Assembly (NCBI GenBank): GCA_002898075.1
Contig: BDSV01000057.1
Coordinates: 1-36,054 of the forward strand
Direction: 5' to 3'
Source: a bacterium BMS3Abin03
Lineage (GTDB): Bacteria > Bacteroidota > Ignavibacteria > Ignavibacteriales > Ignavibacteriaceae
Length of the DNA stretch: 36,054 nucleotides
A program made the translations under genes and the position numbers. The notes below the pieces were generated by a model. The model ran no database searches, had not been told where the DNA came from, and was given only the letters and a program-made list of their open reading frames with translations. Of this stretch, positions 8,890-17,773 are shown piece by piece (the stretch's first letter is position 1; the number at the start of each line of letters is the position of its first letter).

Positions 8890-9448
8890 AAGTCAGCAAT
8901 TCCTTAATGATGAAAATTCAAACTTAAAAGTTAACAATTTGGATTGAAAATAGTTGGCAGGGGATAAAAAAGTATCTAAAAAAATTGCCTGACCCGCATC
9001 TGTTTAAAATAAGTCGTTTATATACTAACAGGAGGCTTCGCGAAACTTATTCTTCACAAAATGCTTAATATACTTGATTGGTTTGGAAGTGCTATTTTAT
9101 TCATTTTTCAATGCTTCGCCTTCCTTATTGATTAATTTTGACACTAATATTAATACTATTTGTTTACCTTATATAGGTTTTGCAAAGGCTTCTAACAGTG
9201 TAAAAAATAAAATTGATTACAAATACTATTACTCCGGCAATAAAAAAGGTTTCATTCAGTCTACTTTTAATTTGGTTTTCGGATTTTGATTTATTAATGA
9301 ACTCACTCTAATCTCTCTTCCCGCAAAAGTCGGGACAGGTAAAAAGAGAGAAGAATTTGGTAAAATCCGAAAACCAATTGAAATAGTGCATAATATTAGA
9401 GATTAAATTTTTATCCAACCAAAAAAAATAATTTGGACAGCAGTGACA
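8890..9448. other. Gene-free region between the kinase gene and gltX
   Basis: 559 bases with no supported gene; the open frame 9074-9289 lacks a ribosome site and has no recognisable content. It contains a long inverted-repeat element (9269-9379). It also has a weaker AATAAGT/ACTTATT hairpin at about 9008-9053 in the region that would be the gltX leader. Confidence 0.55.
9269..9379. repeat. MITE-like inverted-repeat element, ~111 bp
   Basis: The arms TTGGTTTTCGGATTTT (9272-9287) and AAAATCCGAAAACCAA (9362-9377) are perfect 16-bp complements. Both extend two bases further after a single bulge. Inside is a second stem, TCTCTCTT (9312-9319) with AAGAGAGA (9344-9351), capped by CCCG/CGGG (9320-9323, 9331-9334). 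The nested layout would fold into one long hairpin as DNA or RNA. No T tract follows on either strand. It could be a miniature transposable element, or a structured 3' region of the kinase transcript. Confidence 0.6.
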
Positions 9449-11812
9449 TTAATTCTTTTGCTGTGCCATGGTTTTCTTTTCGGTATAATATTTTACCTTC
9501 TGGATAAATTCCTGGCTGTCGATAGGTTTGGGAATGTAATCGGTAGCGCCTGCGTCCAAACATTTTTCCCGGTCGCCCTTCATGGCAAAAGCGGTAAGTG
9601 CAATAATAGGAGTGTCTTTATATTCTTCGAGCTGTCTTATTTTTTGTGTGGCTTCAAACCCGTTCATAACAGGCATCTGCATATCCATAAGGATCAAATC
9701 ATATTTTTGCTGTTTCACCTGGTCTAAAGCTTCCTGTCCGTTTTCCACAACTACGATCGAATCGAAGTTATTCTTTTTCAGTAATCTTGTTACAATAATT
9801 TGAGAGTGTTTATAATCTTCAACTAAAAGAATTTTTACCGTGTCTTCTTTTTCTTTCACTTCTTCTGGATTTGACGGCTCTTCATAACGGTCTATCATCG
9901 AAGCAACAACATTTTGCAGCTCTTCAATATTTGTGCTGCTCTTCGTAAGCAGATCTTCAAACATGCCGTCTATTTTCTTAAGGTCTTCCTCATAATTTTC
10001 TTTACCGGTATAAATAATAATCGGTAATCTTGCAAAGTTTGGTTTCGATTTTATTAATTTGATCAGGTCAAATCCATCAATCTCCGGCATATCGAGATCG
10101 ATAATAGCAAGGTCGAGATCGATGTTTTCAATAAGGTCCATCACTTTTGGGGAATGTGTTTCGGCAATTGGGTTGAACCCTGCGTTGTGTACGGATTCTT
10201 TCAGCAAGTTTAATGTCGGGACATCATCATCCACAATTAAAATATTAGAATCTTTACGAAGTTTATAATGGGTTAAGACTTCAACAAGATATTTATAATT
10301 AATTGGTTTAACAAAGTATTCAACTGCGCCCATCAGAAAAGCTTTTTGCTGCTCGGCTTCTACCGAACAGATGATAACGGGAGTTCTCTTTGTCTTTGGG
10401 TTTTTCCTGAGTTTTTGTAAGAGTTCCAACCCGTTTGAGTCCGGCAAAACAATATCCATTAATACAGCGAGGAATGTATCCTTTTCGATAACCTGGAAAG
10501 TTTGTTCCGCCGAATTTACAATAGTAGGTTCGTAACCCCACTTTTGCAGGTAATTGCTCAAAAGTTTTGATGTTGCATAATCATCTTCAATAACTAATAC
10601 TTTGTTTATCTTCGATGGTTTGGGCAGCCCGCTAATTTGTCCTTCTATTTCTGAGATTTCTTTTACCGGAATTGCTAAATAGTAGGATGTACCTTTTCCC
10701 AGGGTGCTTGTTATATCTATATCGCCGTTCAAATAATCTATAAATCTTTTTACAAGTGTTAAACCCAACCCCGTCGTATTCCCGATTTTGTGAACTATCA
10801 GATCATTCAAGGCAAATGGTTCATATATTTTTTCCAGTTTCTCAGATGGGATACCCGGACTCGTATCTGTAATTCTAAAGCTTAGTTTGTTCTTTTCCGT
10901 TGTAAAAACAGAAACCGTAACTTTTCCCTGCTCTGTTAAGCGTAATGCGGTATTAATAATATTCAGCAAAATATACCTTAGCTTTTGAGCATCTAGATTT
11001 ATTGATTCGGGAAGATTATCATCTATGTTCACAATAAAATCGATAACATTACTATCGATCTTTTCATCAAATAATCTTATTACTTCATTCAGAAATTGCG
11101 GGATATTAACCGTAGAATAAGTTGTCTTACTTTCACCCTTTTCTAATTTGGCTATTTCAATTAAGTCGTTTATAAGCGAAAGCAGGTCGTAAGCATTTTC
11201 TTTTAGCGTATCGACATATTCGGTTTGAGCGGTAGAAAGGTTTTCTTCTGTTAGCAGCGAGGCAAAACCCATTATGCTGTTTGTAGGTGTGCGTAATTCA
11301 TGAGCAATCGATGCAATGATTTGACTTAACGAGCTGCTTAAACCGCCTTTCTTACCCATCCAGAGAAGCAAAATATTTTTCAGCGAATTTCCGATTACAA
11401 CTAAATTTCCAATGTCACTCTGGCTGAATTCGGTTTTCTTTGCAATCTTAAGCATCACTTTCTCATTTTCAGAAACACTTATGTGCAGGCAGCCCTCGTT
11501 TACAACTACATCAGTTGCAGTAAATCCACATTCTTCTTCAACTACAAAATAAGTTTCGGTTGTATTCTCTTTACGTGCCGTACAGTTATTGCACTTTATC
11601 AGCGATTCCCTGGATAAAGATTTTCTCGAGTTACCGGAAGTTCCTAAAATTTCTATGTTGCTCTCTGTAATCCTGGTCAAAACAACTGCTTCGAGTTCAT
11701 ATTCATTAACAAGAAATTCACATAGATCGTTGGGAAACTCATCTGCCGATGTGAGTGCCGATTCTATCAGGCTATTGTATTTAGACAAGAAATCTATTTT
11801 AGAGCTTTGCAT
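9449..11812 (-). CDS. Soluble hybrid histidine kinase with three receiver domains
   Basis: A 787-residue sensor kinase with no membrane span, so it acts in the cytoplasm. Residues 1-155 form a GAF-like sensory region with several Cys (C74, C77, C95, C108). The HisKA H-box has His171 in AHELRTP. An HATPase domain spans about 275-385, and three REC domains follow with phosphoacceptors D453, D572 and D710; the conserved Lys residues are present. There is no output domain, so signalling must pass to a separate partner. Oddly, the ATPase N-box reads NIINTA, with Thr where the Mg-binding Asn before Ala is expected, and the G1 box is DTSPG rather than DTGxG. The GLGL box is intact. It is transcribed alone. 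Confidence 0.92.
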   Translation of the reverse strand: MQSSKIDFLSKYNSLIESALTSADEFPNDLCEFLVNEYELEAVVLTRITESNIEILGTSGNSRKSLSRESLIKCNNCTARKENTTETYFVVEEECGFTATDVVVNEGCLHISVSENEKVMLKIAKKTEFSQSDIGNLVVIGNSLKNILLLWMGKKGGLSSSLSQIIASIAHELRTPTNSIMGFASLLTEENLSTAQTEYVDTLKENAYDLLSLINDLIEIAKLEKGESKTTYSTVNIPQFLNEVIRLFDEKIDSNVIDFIVNIDDNLPESINLDAQKLRYILLNIINTALRLTEQGKVTVSVFTTEKNKLSFRITDTSPGIPSEKLEKIYEPFALNDLIVHKIGNTTGLGLTLVKRFIDYLNGDIDITSTLGKGTSYYLAIPVKEISEIEGQISGLPKPSKINKVLVIEDDYATSKLLSNYLQKWGYEPTIVNSAEQTFQVIEKDTFLAVLMDIVLPDSNGLELLQKLRKNPKTKRTPVIICSVEAEQQKAFLMGAVEYFVKPINYKYLVEVLTHYKLRKDSNILIVDDDVPTLNLLKESVHNAGFNPIAETHSPKVMDLIENIDLDLAIIDLDMPEIDGFDLIKLIKSKPNFARLPIIIYTGKENYEEDLKKIDGMFEDLLTKSSTNIEELQNVVASMIDRYEEPSNPEEVKEKEDTVKILLVEDYKHSQIIVTRLLKKNNFDSIVVVENGQEALDQVKQQKYDLILMDMQMPVMNGFEATQKIRQLEEYKDTPIIALTAFAMKGDREKCLDAGATDYIPKPIDSQEFIQKVKYYTEKKTMAQQKN

Positions 11813-11958
11813 AACCGTCGTTAAATTTATTGATTCTATTTTAAATGTAAAATATAATTAACACAACCATAAATATAATTATAAGATAATAAAAATCCCC
11901 ATAAATAATTTAATTATAATGAAATACGCTATTTGCTATTAAATAAGTAACTGCAAGT

Positions 11959-13977
11959 TTAAATATTAATATCCATCTGGAAGCTGAGCCGGTTATCGAG
12001 GTTTCCCTCAATTTCGTTATAGCCCGACCCCAGGTTTTTTTCTTTCGGTTTGTAAGTTTCGGAGTATTTAGCAGAAATTGTAAGGAACCGGAGCGGGCGG
12101 AACCTGAGGATGAAATACCATCTTATTCCTTCCCCGAACAATGCACGGTTTGTAAGCACACCGGTTAAATCATTTTCATATTCATATATTGCCGAGTTGA
12201 ACGAATCTGTTCTGAAAAATATAACTCTGCCGTATATGTTTAAGTGCGAACTAGGAGCATACCGGATATCCTGAAAAAAAAGATATCCGTTTTCTTTCTC
12301 AATTACAGAAGCCACCCTGTAATTGTTGTATTCGAACCTTCCCTTGAGCCGTAATTTGCCGGCGATGTTGTAGATCAATTCAAAACGAAAAACCTGTCTC
12401 AACCTTTTTACCAATTGCTTCCTGTTATCTTTATCAACAGTAATATCTTTGTTTTCATATTTAAATCTAATCCTTGTTGCTACGTGTTCAAACGGTTTGC
12501 TTAATAAATCTATTAAGAATTCATCACCCTCGCTCGGCATCGGGTTGTTATAGGTGGCATAAGGAAATTTAAACTGGTCATAATAAAAATTTAAAAGCCC
12601 GATTGATGTTCTCCATTTTATCCCCGTATAAATACCAAATTCATTGTTCGTTGCACCCGATCTTTCCCCGAATGCATAACCATGCAGACTGATATAATTT
12701 CTCGGATAGCTTCGTATAGAGGCAATAAATGCAAAATCCCTGCTAACAGACAACTGAAACGAATTAATAGAAGCAACAGATGTTCCGTTGTATGCTAATT
12801 CCCCGAATACATTTATGCCGCTAAGAATTAAATCGTAATAGAACGAATAATAATTAAACGAGTTACCTTTTAGATTAAAAATAGCTTTTGGTAAAAACGG
12901 GTTTGAAAAATTAGAATTATAATAAAGAAAACCGGCAGATAAAAGATCTCTTTTCGAATAATCAATTCTTGCACCCCACACTTTTTCTTCGGCAGCATTT
13001 TTTTTGCTGATTTCACTTTGGGTTCTATGAAATCCGCTAACCGGAGCCGAAAGAATTTCGCCGGTAACAGTATCGATATGGGCATCAAATTTATTTTTTG
13101 AAAAGAAACCGGAAACAATAAAATCGTTTAACTTTATCGAAGCTGCGGCACCGCGGAAAAAATTGTTCTCTGTGGCGCTCGAATAAGGACGAATGTATCT
13201 GCCTTTCTTTTTTAAAGGGTAGATTGCATCGGAACCTTTCGAAAAACCGTAAGGACTCCACAAAACCAATCCCTGTCCAAACTCTACAAGATAATCACTT
13301 ATTACAAGTGTCTTTATAAAACCAAGGTTTTTAATAGCAAAATGAACCGAATAAAATTCATTAAGAGCCGATTCGCCCGCATCTTTTTCTGCAATATATC
13401 CGAACTGATAATTCGACATATACTTCAGGTAAAAGCGGTTGTAAATTTTGGGCTTGCTGCCCTGAAATTTCTCCTCTAAAAAGCCTCTTCGTGTTTGAAG
13501 ATCGTTCGAGAACCTGCTTCTCGAAACGAAATAGGTGTTGCCGAGAATTTGATTCACCGCACCTTGTTCCTGCTCTTTTTCAATTTGCAGTTCGGAAGGA
13601 TGAATTACTTTTATAAACGGCATCATCATTTTAACTTCATCTTTCCCGATTCCCTGTACCGCATATAATTCTTGTGTAGAAAAAAAATTACCGTATCTTT
13701 TTCTGTGTTTGATTATTATTTGTGCCGTATGCAAATCTACACCGGGAATCTGCTGAAGATCCGATATGTCCGCTTTGTTCAAATCGATTGGATTTCTTTT
13801 AAGCTGTTCCAGTATATCGAAAAGATTAGAATCATCCGATTGCCCTGTAGGTTCCTGTAAAATATCTTCCAGCACGTTTTCCGTTTCGATGTATGATGAA
13901 TCTGTTTGCGCTAAAAGGATGCCGGGCAGGTTAAAGGATAAAATCAAAAGAAGTAATATTTTCTTGTGCGGAAACAT
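11959..13977 (-). CDS. Helix-hairpin-helix protein with predicted outer-membrane beta-barrel
   Basis: A 672-residue secreted protein with a signal peptide (residues 1-23, ending LLAQ). Residues about 60-125 carry two ComEA-like helix-hairpin-helix units, with hairpins at QQIPGVD and YAVQGIGKDE preceded by the typical LNKADISDLQ. These are usual for DNA binding. From about residue 145 to the end the chain is a long series of aromatic-rich alternating strands ending in LSFQMDINI, which looks like an outer-membrane barrel. It starts two bases after the stop of the PorV-like gene on the same strand, so they are co-transcribed. I infer a role in moving DNA or another polymer across the envelope. 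A purely structural role for the HhH part is possible. Confidence 0.75.
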   Translation of the reverse strand: MFPHKKILLLLILSFNLPGILLAQTDSSYIETENVLEDILQEPTGQSDDSNLFDILEQLKRNPIDLNKADISDLQQIPGVDLHTAQIIIKHRKRYGNFFSTQELYAVQGIGKDEVKMMMPFIKVIHPSELQIEKEQEQGAVNQILGNTYFVSRSRFSNDLQTRRGFLEEKFQGSKPKIYNRFYLKYMSNYQFGYIAEKDAGESALNEFYSVHFAIKNLGFIKTLVISDYLVEFGQGLVLWSPYGFSKGSDAIYPLKKKGRYIRPYSSATENNFFRGAAASIKLNDFIVSGFFSKNKFDAHIDTVTGEILSAPVSGFHRTQSEISKKNAAEEKVWGARIDYSKRDLLSAGFLYYNSNFSNPFLPKAIFNLKGNSFNYYSFYYDLILSGINVFGELAYNGTSVASINSFQLSVSRDFAFIASIRSYPRNYISLHGYAFGERSGATNNEFGIYTGIKWRTSIGLLNFYYDQFKFPYATYNNPMPSEGDEFLIDLLSKPFEHVATRIRFKYENKDITVDKDNRKQLVKRLRQVFRFELIYNIAGKLRLKGRFEYNNYRVASVIEKENGYLFFQDIRYAPSSHLNIYGRVIFFRTDSFNSAIYEYENDLTGVLTNRALFGEGIRWYFILRFRPLRFLTISAKYSETYKPKEKNLGSGYNEIEGNLDNRLSFQMDINI

Positions 13978-13979
13978 TA

Positions 13980-14837
13980 TTATTTTTTATTTAAATATTT
14001 TTTTATCTGTCTTGAACGGCTTTCTGTTTTTCCGAAACTTATTATTACCCCAACCTGATGGGTTAGCCCCAGATCCTGGTGAGTAAATAAGGCATAATCC
14101 AGATTTATGATAGAATAATTTATTCCAATGCCGGCTGAATATCTCGCCGGTTCATTCTGAAAACCTGTTCTTAAGGTAAGGTATTTGATTATTGAGTATT
14201 CAACACCGAATTGTACCGACGGTTTAAATCTAATATCTTTTTCGAGGGCGAGATTCAAATTTAAATTATCAATTACATCATAACTAAAGCCGGTAGCAAA
14301 AACCATCGGTATCTGATCATCTTCTGCTGCAACTGTTGCTTTGTTTATGTTCGATACTGAAAAACCCCAGCGGAGTTTGTCGGTCAGGTAAGCAAGTCCG
14401 CCAAGGTTTATGTAAAACACGCCGGCACTGCCGTAATTCTGAATCGAAAAGGAGTGATAGTTAAAAGCTACCCCCGCAAAAAACAAGTCGTTATAATTGT
14501 AAGAATAGCCAAGGACAATTTTCGATTCCCTGTATAAATCAAAACCGTAAGTCATCCCTCCAAGAGCAACCGATCCGAATGAGAATGGCTCGATATATGC
14601 AACATAGCCGTTAGCCAGCTCGCTCAATCCAAACGGAGCGGGGGAATAATATACCCCAATTTCCCGCCAGTTTAATTGTGATAAACCCGCCGGATTGTTG
14701 AACACGGAAAACACATCATTACTAAGTGCAACATCGGAATTTGACAGAGCTATTTGTTTTGCTCCCGGGTTGAATTGAGAGTAAGAAACATTTATTATTA
14801 AAAACGGAACAATTAATAATATGCAGTGTTTAATCAT
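13980..14837 (-). CDS. PorV/PorQ-like outer-membrane beta-barrel protein
   Basis: 285 residues with a signal peptide (about 1-20, ending VSYSQ). An N-terminal segment with ALSNSDVALSNDVFSVFNNPAGL is typical of PorV/PorQ and FadL-related barrels, where an NPAGL element lines the inside of the pore. Alternating beta strands continue to the end. In T9SS organisms PorV shuttles cargo to the attachment complex and PorQ is a related barrel. Which one this is, or whether it is an unrelated paralogue, cannot be settled by eye. It is the first gene of a two-gene operon with the HhH/barrel protein and is divergent from the PorD homologue, sharing a 77-base spacer. Confidence 0.7.
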   Translation of the reverse strand: MIKHCILLIVPFLIINVSYSQFNPGAKQIALSNSDVALSNDVFSVFNNPAGLSQLNWREIGVYYSPAPFGLSELANGYVAYIEPFSFGSVALGGMTYGFDLYRESKIVLGYSYNYNDLFFAGVAFNYHSFSIQNYGSAGVFYINLGGLAYLTDKLRWGFSVSNINKATVAAEDDQIPMVFATGFSYDVIDNLNLNLALEKDIRFKPSVQFGVEYSIIKYLTLRTGFQNEPARYSAGIGINYSIINLDYALFTHQDLGLTHQVGVIISFGKTESRSRQIKKYLNKK

Positions 14838-14914
14838 AATTAAAAAATATCATTGAGACAGTATATCTATTTTCATATATTAAATCAATAAAAAATAATC
14901 AATCAGGTTAATTA

Positions 14915-15793
14915 ATGAAAAAGCTGATTCTATTACTACTGCTTTTTACTACTTACAATTATTCACAAGAATTAAATTGTAATGTTTTAGTAAATTATCA
15001 AAATCTTCCGGTTAATAACAGAGAACTGTTGAGTGATTTTAAAAATGTTGTAATGGATTATATGAACAACACCCATTTTACAGATGAAAACTGGGATGGA
15101 GATAAAATCGAATGTTCGTTGAATATATTTTTTACAGGTGCTTCAAGCGATGTTGACTATAGTGCGCAGATTGTTGTGGTAAGTCAGCGACCTATTTATC
15201 AATCGACGCGCAACTCGCCAATGTTAACCATTAACGACGGCAAATGGTCGTTCAAATATGAAGTGGGGCAATCGATGTATGCAAACCTCGATGCATTTGA
15301 TCCGTTAACAAGCTTGTTAGATTATTATGCATTAATAATTATCGGGTTCGATATGGATACATGGGCGGAATTTGGAGGCACACCGTATTTTAAAAAAGCA
15401 TATAACATAGTAAACCTTGCTTCAAACAGTCAAAACCGTAACGGATGGTTGGCTAGCAGCAGCCCTTATAGCCGGTGGGGATTGGTAAATGATCTGTTGT
15501 CTGAAAAATATGCAAGCTTCCGTTCTGCAATATTCGATTATCATTACGGTATAGATATTTTTGCGAAGAATAAACAGGTTGGGCAGACAAAGTTAGTTGA
15601 ACCGATTGACATTCTTTATACTATTTATAAAAAGGAAGGTTTAATTAAAAGTGTTCTTGTGAAGGTATGGTTCGATGCAAAGTATGGAGAGATAACCGAT
15701 CACCTTAAAGACTACCCCGATAAAACGATTTTTACAAAACTTAAAAAAATTGATCCTTCACACACAGGTCGATATGATTCTGCCGAACCTTAA
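14915..15793 (+). CDS. porD: DUF4835 / T9SS protein PorD
   Basis: The 292-residue protein has a signal peptide (1-17, ending NYSQ) and begins the mature region with ELNCNVLVNYQNL. That opening, plus the conserved WAEFGGTPYFKKA and SPYSRWGLVNDLL segments, is characteristic of DUF4835. The family is annotated as the periplasmic T9SS protein PorD in Bacteroidota. Its biochemical role is not well defined. The length matches the family. The stop overlaps that of the convergent cyclophilin gene by four bases. It lies divergent from the PorV-like gene, which fits a T9SS connection, as does the T9SS cargo protein at the right end of the window. Confidence 0.8.
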   Translation: MKKLILLLLLFTTYNYSQELNCNVLVNYQNLPVNNRELLSDFKNVVMDYMNNTHFTDENWDGDKIECSLNIFFTGASSDVDYSAQIVVVSQRPIYQSTRNSPMLTINDGKWSFKYEVGQSMYANLDAFDPLTSLLDYYALIIIGFDMDTWAEFGGTPYFKKAYNIVNLASNSQNRNGWLASSSPYSRWGLVNDLLSEKYASFRSAIFDYHYGIDIFAKNKQVGQTKLVEPIDILYTIYKKEGLIKSVLVKVWFDAKYGEITDHLKDYPDKTIFTKLKKIDPSHTGRYDSAEP

Positions 15794-17766
15794 GGGAGAA
15801 GAGTTACATTTATAATTTTAGTATCCTGATCAATTTTATAGACGACATCCATCCCTTTGGTGACACGGGCAAATATTGTGTACCTGCCGTTCAGATGCGG
15901 ATAGTTACCCTGCATAACAAACCATTGCGATCCTTCGGTATCTTTGCCGGCGCTTGCCATTCCAACCATTCCAATATCGTAAGGCAGAGGAGAGAATTCT
16001 GAAATGATGTCATAGCCGGGTCCGCCCCATCCCGTTGCCGATGGGTCTCCGCACTGAATTACAAAGCCGGGAACAACCCGGTGGAATTCAATACCGTTAT
16101 AAAATCCTTTACCGGCAAGCTTGCAGAAATTTCCAACTGATACGGGAGCATACCGGGGTAAAAATTCAATTGTGAAATTCCCTTTTTCTGTTTCAACATT
16201 TGCAGTTTTGTAAGTGAAAGCATTTCTCCAAATTTCGTTAAAATCTTGCAAAGGTTTTTCGTATTTTAATTTCTGTCCCGATTTATCTGCGATGAATTTC
16301 CTGATCGAGTAAAGATTTGATTCGTTTAATTCATCAATTACTTCTGTAAACAAACTCGAATCGATTCTTTCTGCAAGATAAGTTAAAGACATTATGCCTT
16401 CCATGAAATCGGGGTCATTTTTCCTGTAAGCTATCTGCCGTTGAATAATTGTAATAAGCTTTCCCCTGTCTTTTATTATCAGTAATGAATCTATTCCGTC
16501 GGCAGCAATTGAAACCAAAGGAGCAAATCCGGAGGAGAGACTATTTATAACGGCTTCATACAAATTTTTGTTTTGAGAAAAAGATTCTTGAAAGTTCAAT
16601 ATGTTTGATAGTAAGTCGATTTTTTCCGCGAGATTTTCTTCAATCTCATATTTTCGCAATAAAAATAACAGACTGCTTTTATCCTGAGTATTTGAACCGA
16701 GATAATCATAATAGAATCGGTCATCTATCGAGTCTAAAAATGGGGTTACATCGCTTTTCGGGAACAGCTTTGTATAGGAGAGAAAAAGTTCACCTTTTGT
16801 GTTTGCTGCAAGGTTCTTTTTAAGAATAAGCTTACTTATAACTGATTTTAAAGAATCTTCTGTGCCTATGGGCAAAGTAATATTTTTTAAAGAAGCTGCC
16901 GCAGAGACTGATACGTTAGGATTTCCATTATCTAAAAGTTTAAGATATTCTAAAACATCATCCGTACTGTTAAAATTATAATAGACCAAAGATTTGGCAG
17001 CTTCAATCAGCAGAAGGGGATTGGTTGCGGTGAGTAAAAGACTAAATAGTTGTTTATCCTGCGGGAAAAATTTTTCTACCCTAAGATTCATTAATGCAAA
17101 TTGTTTAAGTTTTACGGTATCAGGATTTTCAGAAGGATGAAGTAGTAGGATTCTTTTCAATTCATCATTAATTTTTTCCGAATTACCCAATCTTGCTAAA
17201 GCGAAAAGAGCGTCGTTCTTGGATTCAACCGGGGTAATAGGGTTATCGATTTCATCAATAAGAATTCGGATGGAACTTTCATTTTTTATTCCTCTAAAAG
17301 CAAATTGATAAACCGCCAAAGATATACCGCTATAAGGGAAAGACGGTCCATCGAAATTTGCATAAAGAGTAATTATTTTTTTCAGATCATCTTCACTTCC
17401 TACTTTACCCAATGCTTCGAATAAATAACGCGAGAATTTAGTTATATCATCGCTGTGAAGTTTACTCCAAACATAATCAGAAGAAATACTGCTGCTGCCG
17501 AGCTGTCCTAAAGCAAAACAGATATACTCTGCATGTTTTGCAAATTGTAATGAAATAATATCAGGAATAAAAGATGTATCTTCACTGTTTGATATACTTA
17601 GTAAAGCGGCATTAACTTTCTGCCCACCCCCGGCATTTAAGTAGTTTGATATTACCCGTTTATTGAACGATCGTTCAAAAGTTGTTTTTACCAGGTCCTG
17701 ATCATCATTAGTAAATTGTGCATAAAGCAGAACCGGGAGTAATAGAATTATTATAAATATTTTCAT
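15790..17766 (-). CDS. Secreted peptidyl-prolyl isomerase: HEAT-repeat region plus cyclophilin domain
   Basis: From ATG 17766 this is 658 residues with a clean signal peptide (MKIFIIILLLPVLLYAQ). A TTG six codons upstream (17784) would overlap the preceding gene and is less likely. Residues about 30-500 are helical and resemble HEAT-type repeats (a repeated pattern around LARLGNSE and KSLVYYN). The last about 140 residues are a cyclophilin domain. It holds the catalytic FHRVVPGFVIQ segment, the GSQWFVMQ strand and HLNGRYTIFARV. Cyclophilins catalyse cis-trans isomerisation of Xaa-Pro bonds and here would act on envelope or exported proteins. The start is seven bases after the stop of the acyltransferase-like gene, so they may share a transcript. 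Confidence 0.88.
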   Translation of the reverse strand: MKIFIIILLLPVLLYAQFTNDDQDLVKTTFERSFNKRVISNYLNAGGGQKVNAALLSISNSEDTSFIPDIISLQFAKHAEYICFALGQLGSSSISSDYVWSKLHSDDITKFSRYLFEALGKVGSEDDLKKIITLYANFDGPSFPYSGISLAVYQFAFRGIKNESSIRILIDEIDNPITPVESKNDALFALARLGNSEKINDELKRILLLHPSENPDTVKLKQFALMNLRVEKFFPQDKQLFSLLLTATNPLLLIEAAKSLVYYNFNSTDDVLEYLKLLDNGNPNVSVSAAASLKNITLPIGTEDSLKSVISKLILKKNLAANTKGELFLSYTKLFPKSDVTPFLDSIDDRFYYDYLGSNTQDKSSLLFLLRKYEIEENLAEKIDLLSNILNFQESFSQNKNLYEAVINSLSSGFAPLVSIAADGIDSLLIIKDRGKLITIIQRQIAYRKNDPDFMEGIMSLTYLAERIDSSLFTEVIDELNESNLYSIRKFIADKSGQKLKYEKPLQDFNEIWRNAFTYKTANVETEKGNFTIEFLPRYAPVSVGNFCKLAGKGFYNGIEFHRVVPGFVIQCGDPSATGWGGPGYDIISEFSPLPYDIGMVGMASAGKDTEGSQWFVMQGNYPHLNGRYTIFARVTKGMDVVYKIDQDTKIINVTLLP

Positions 17767-17773
17767 GAGTAAA

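Noticed and set aside
9074-9289. A 71-codon open frame between gltX and the kinase gene
   Set aside because: It has no ribosome site, unlikely composition, and runs into the inverted repeat at 9269.
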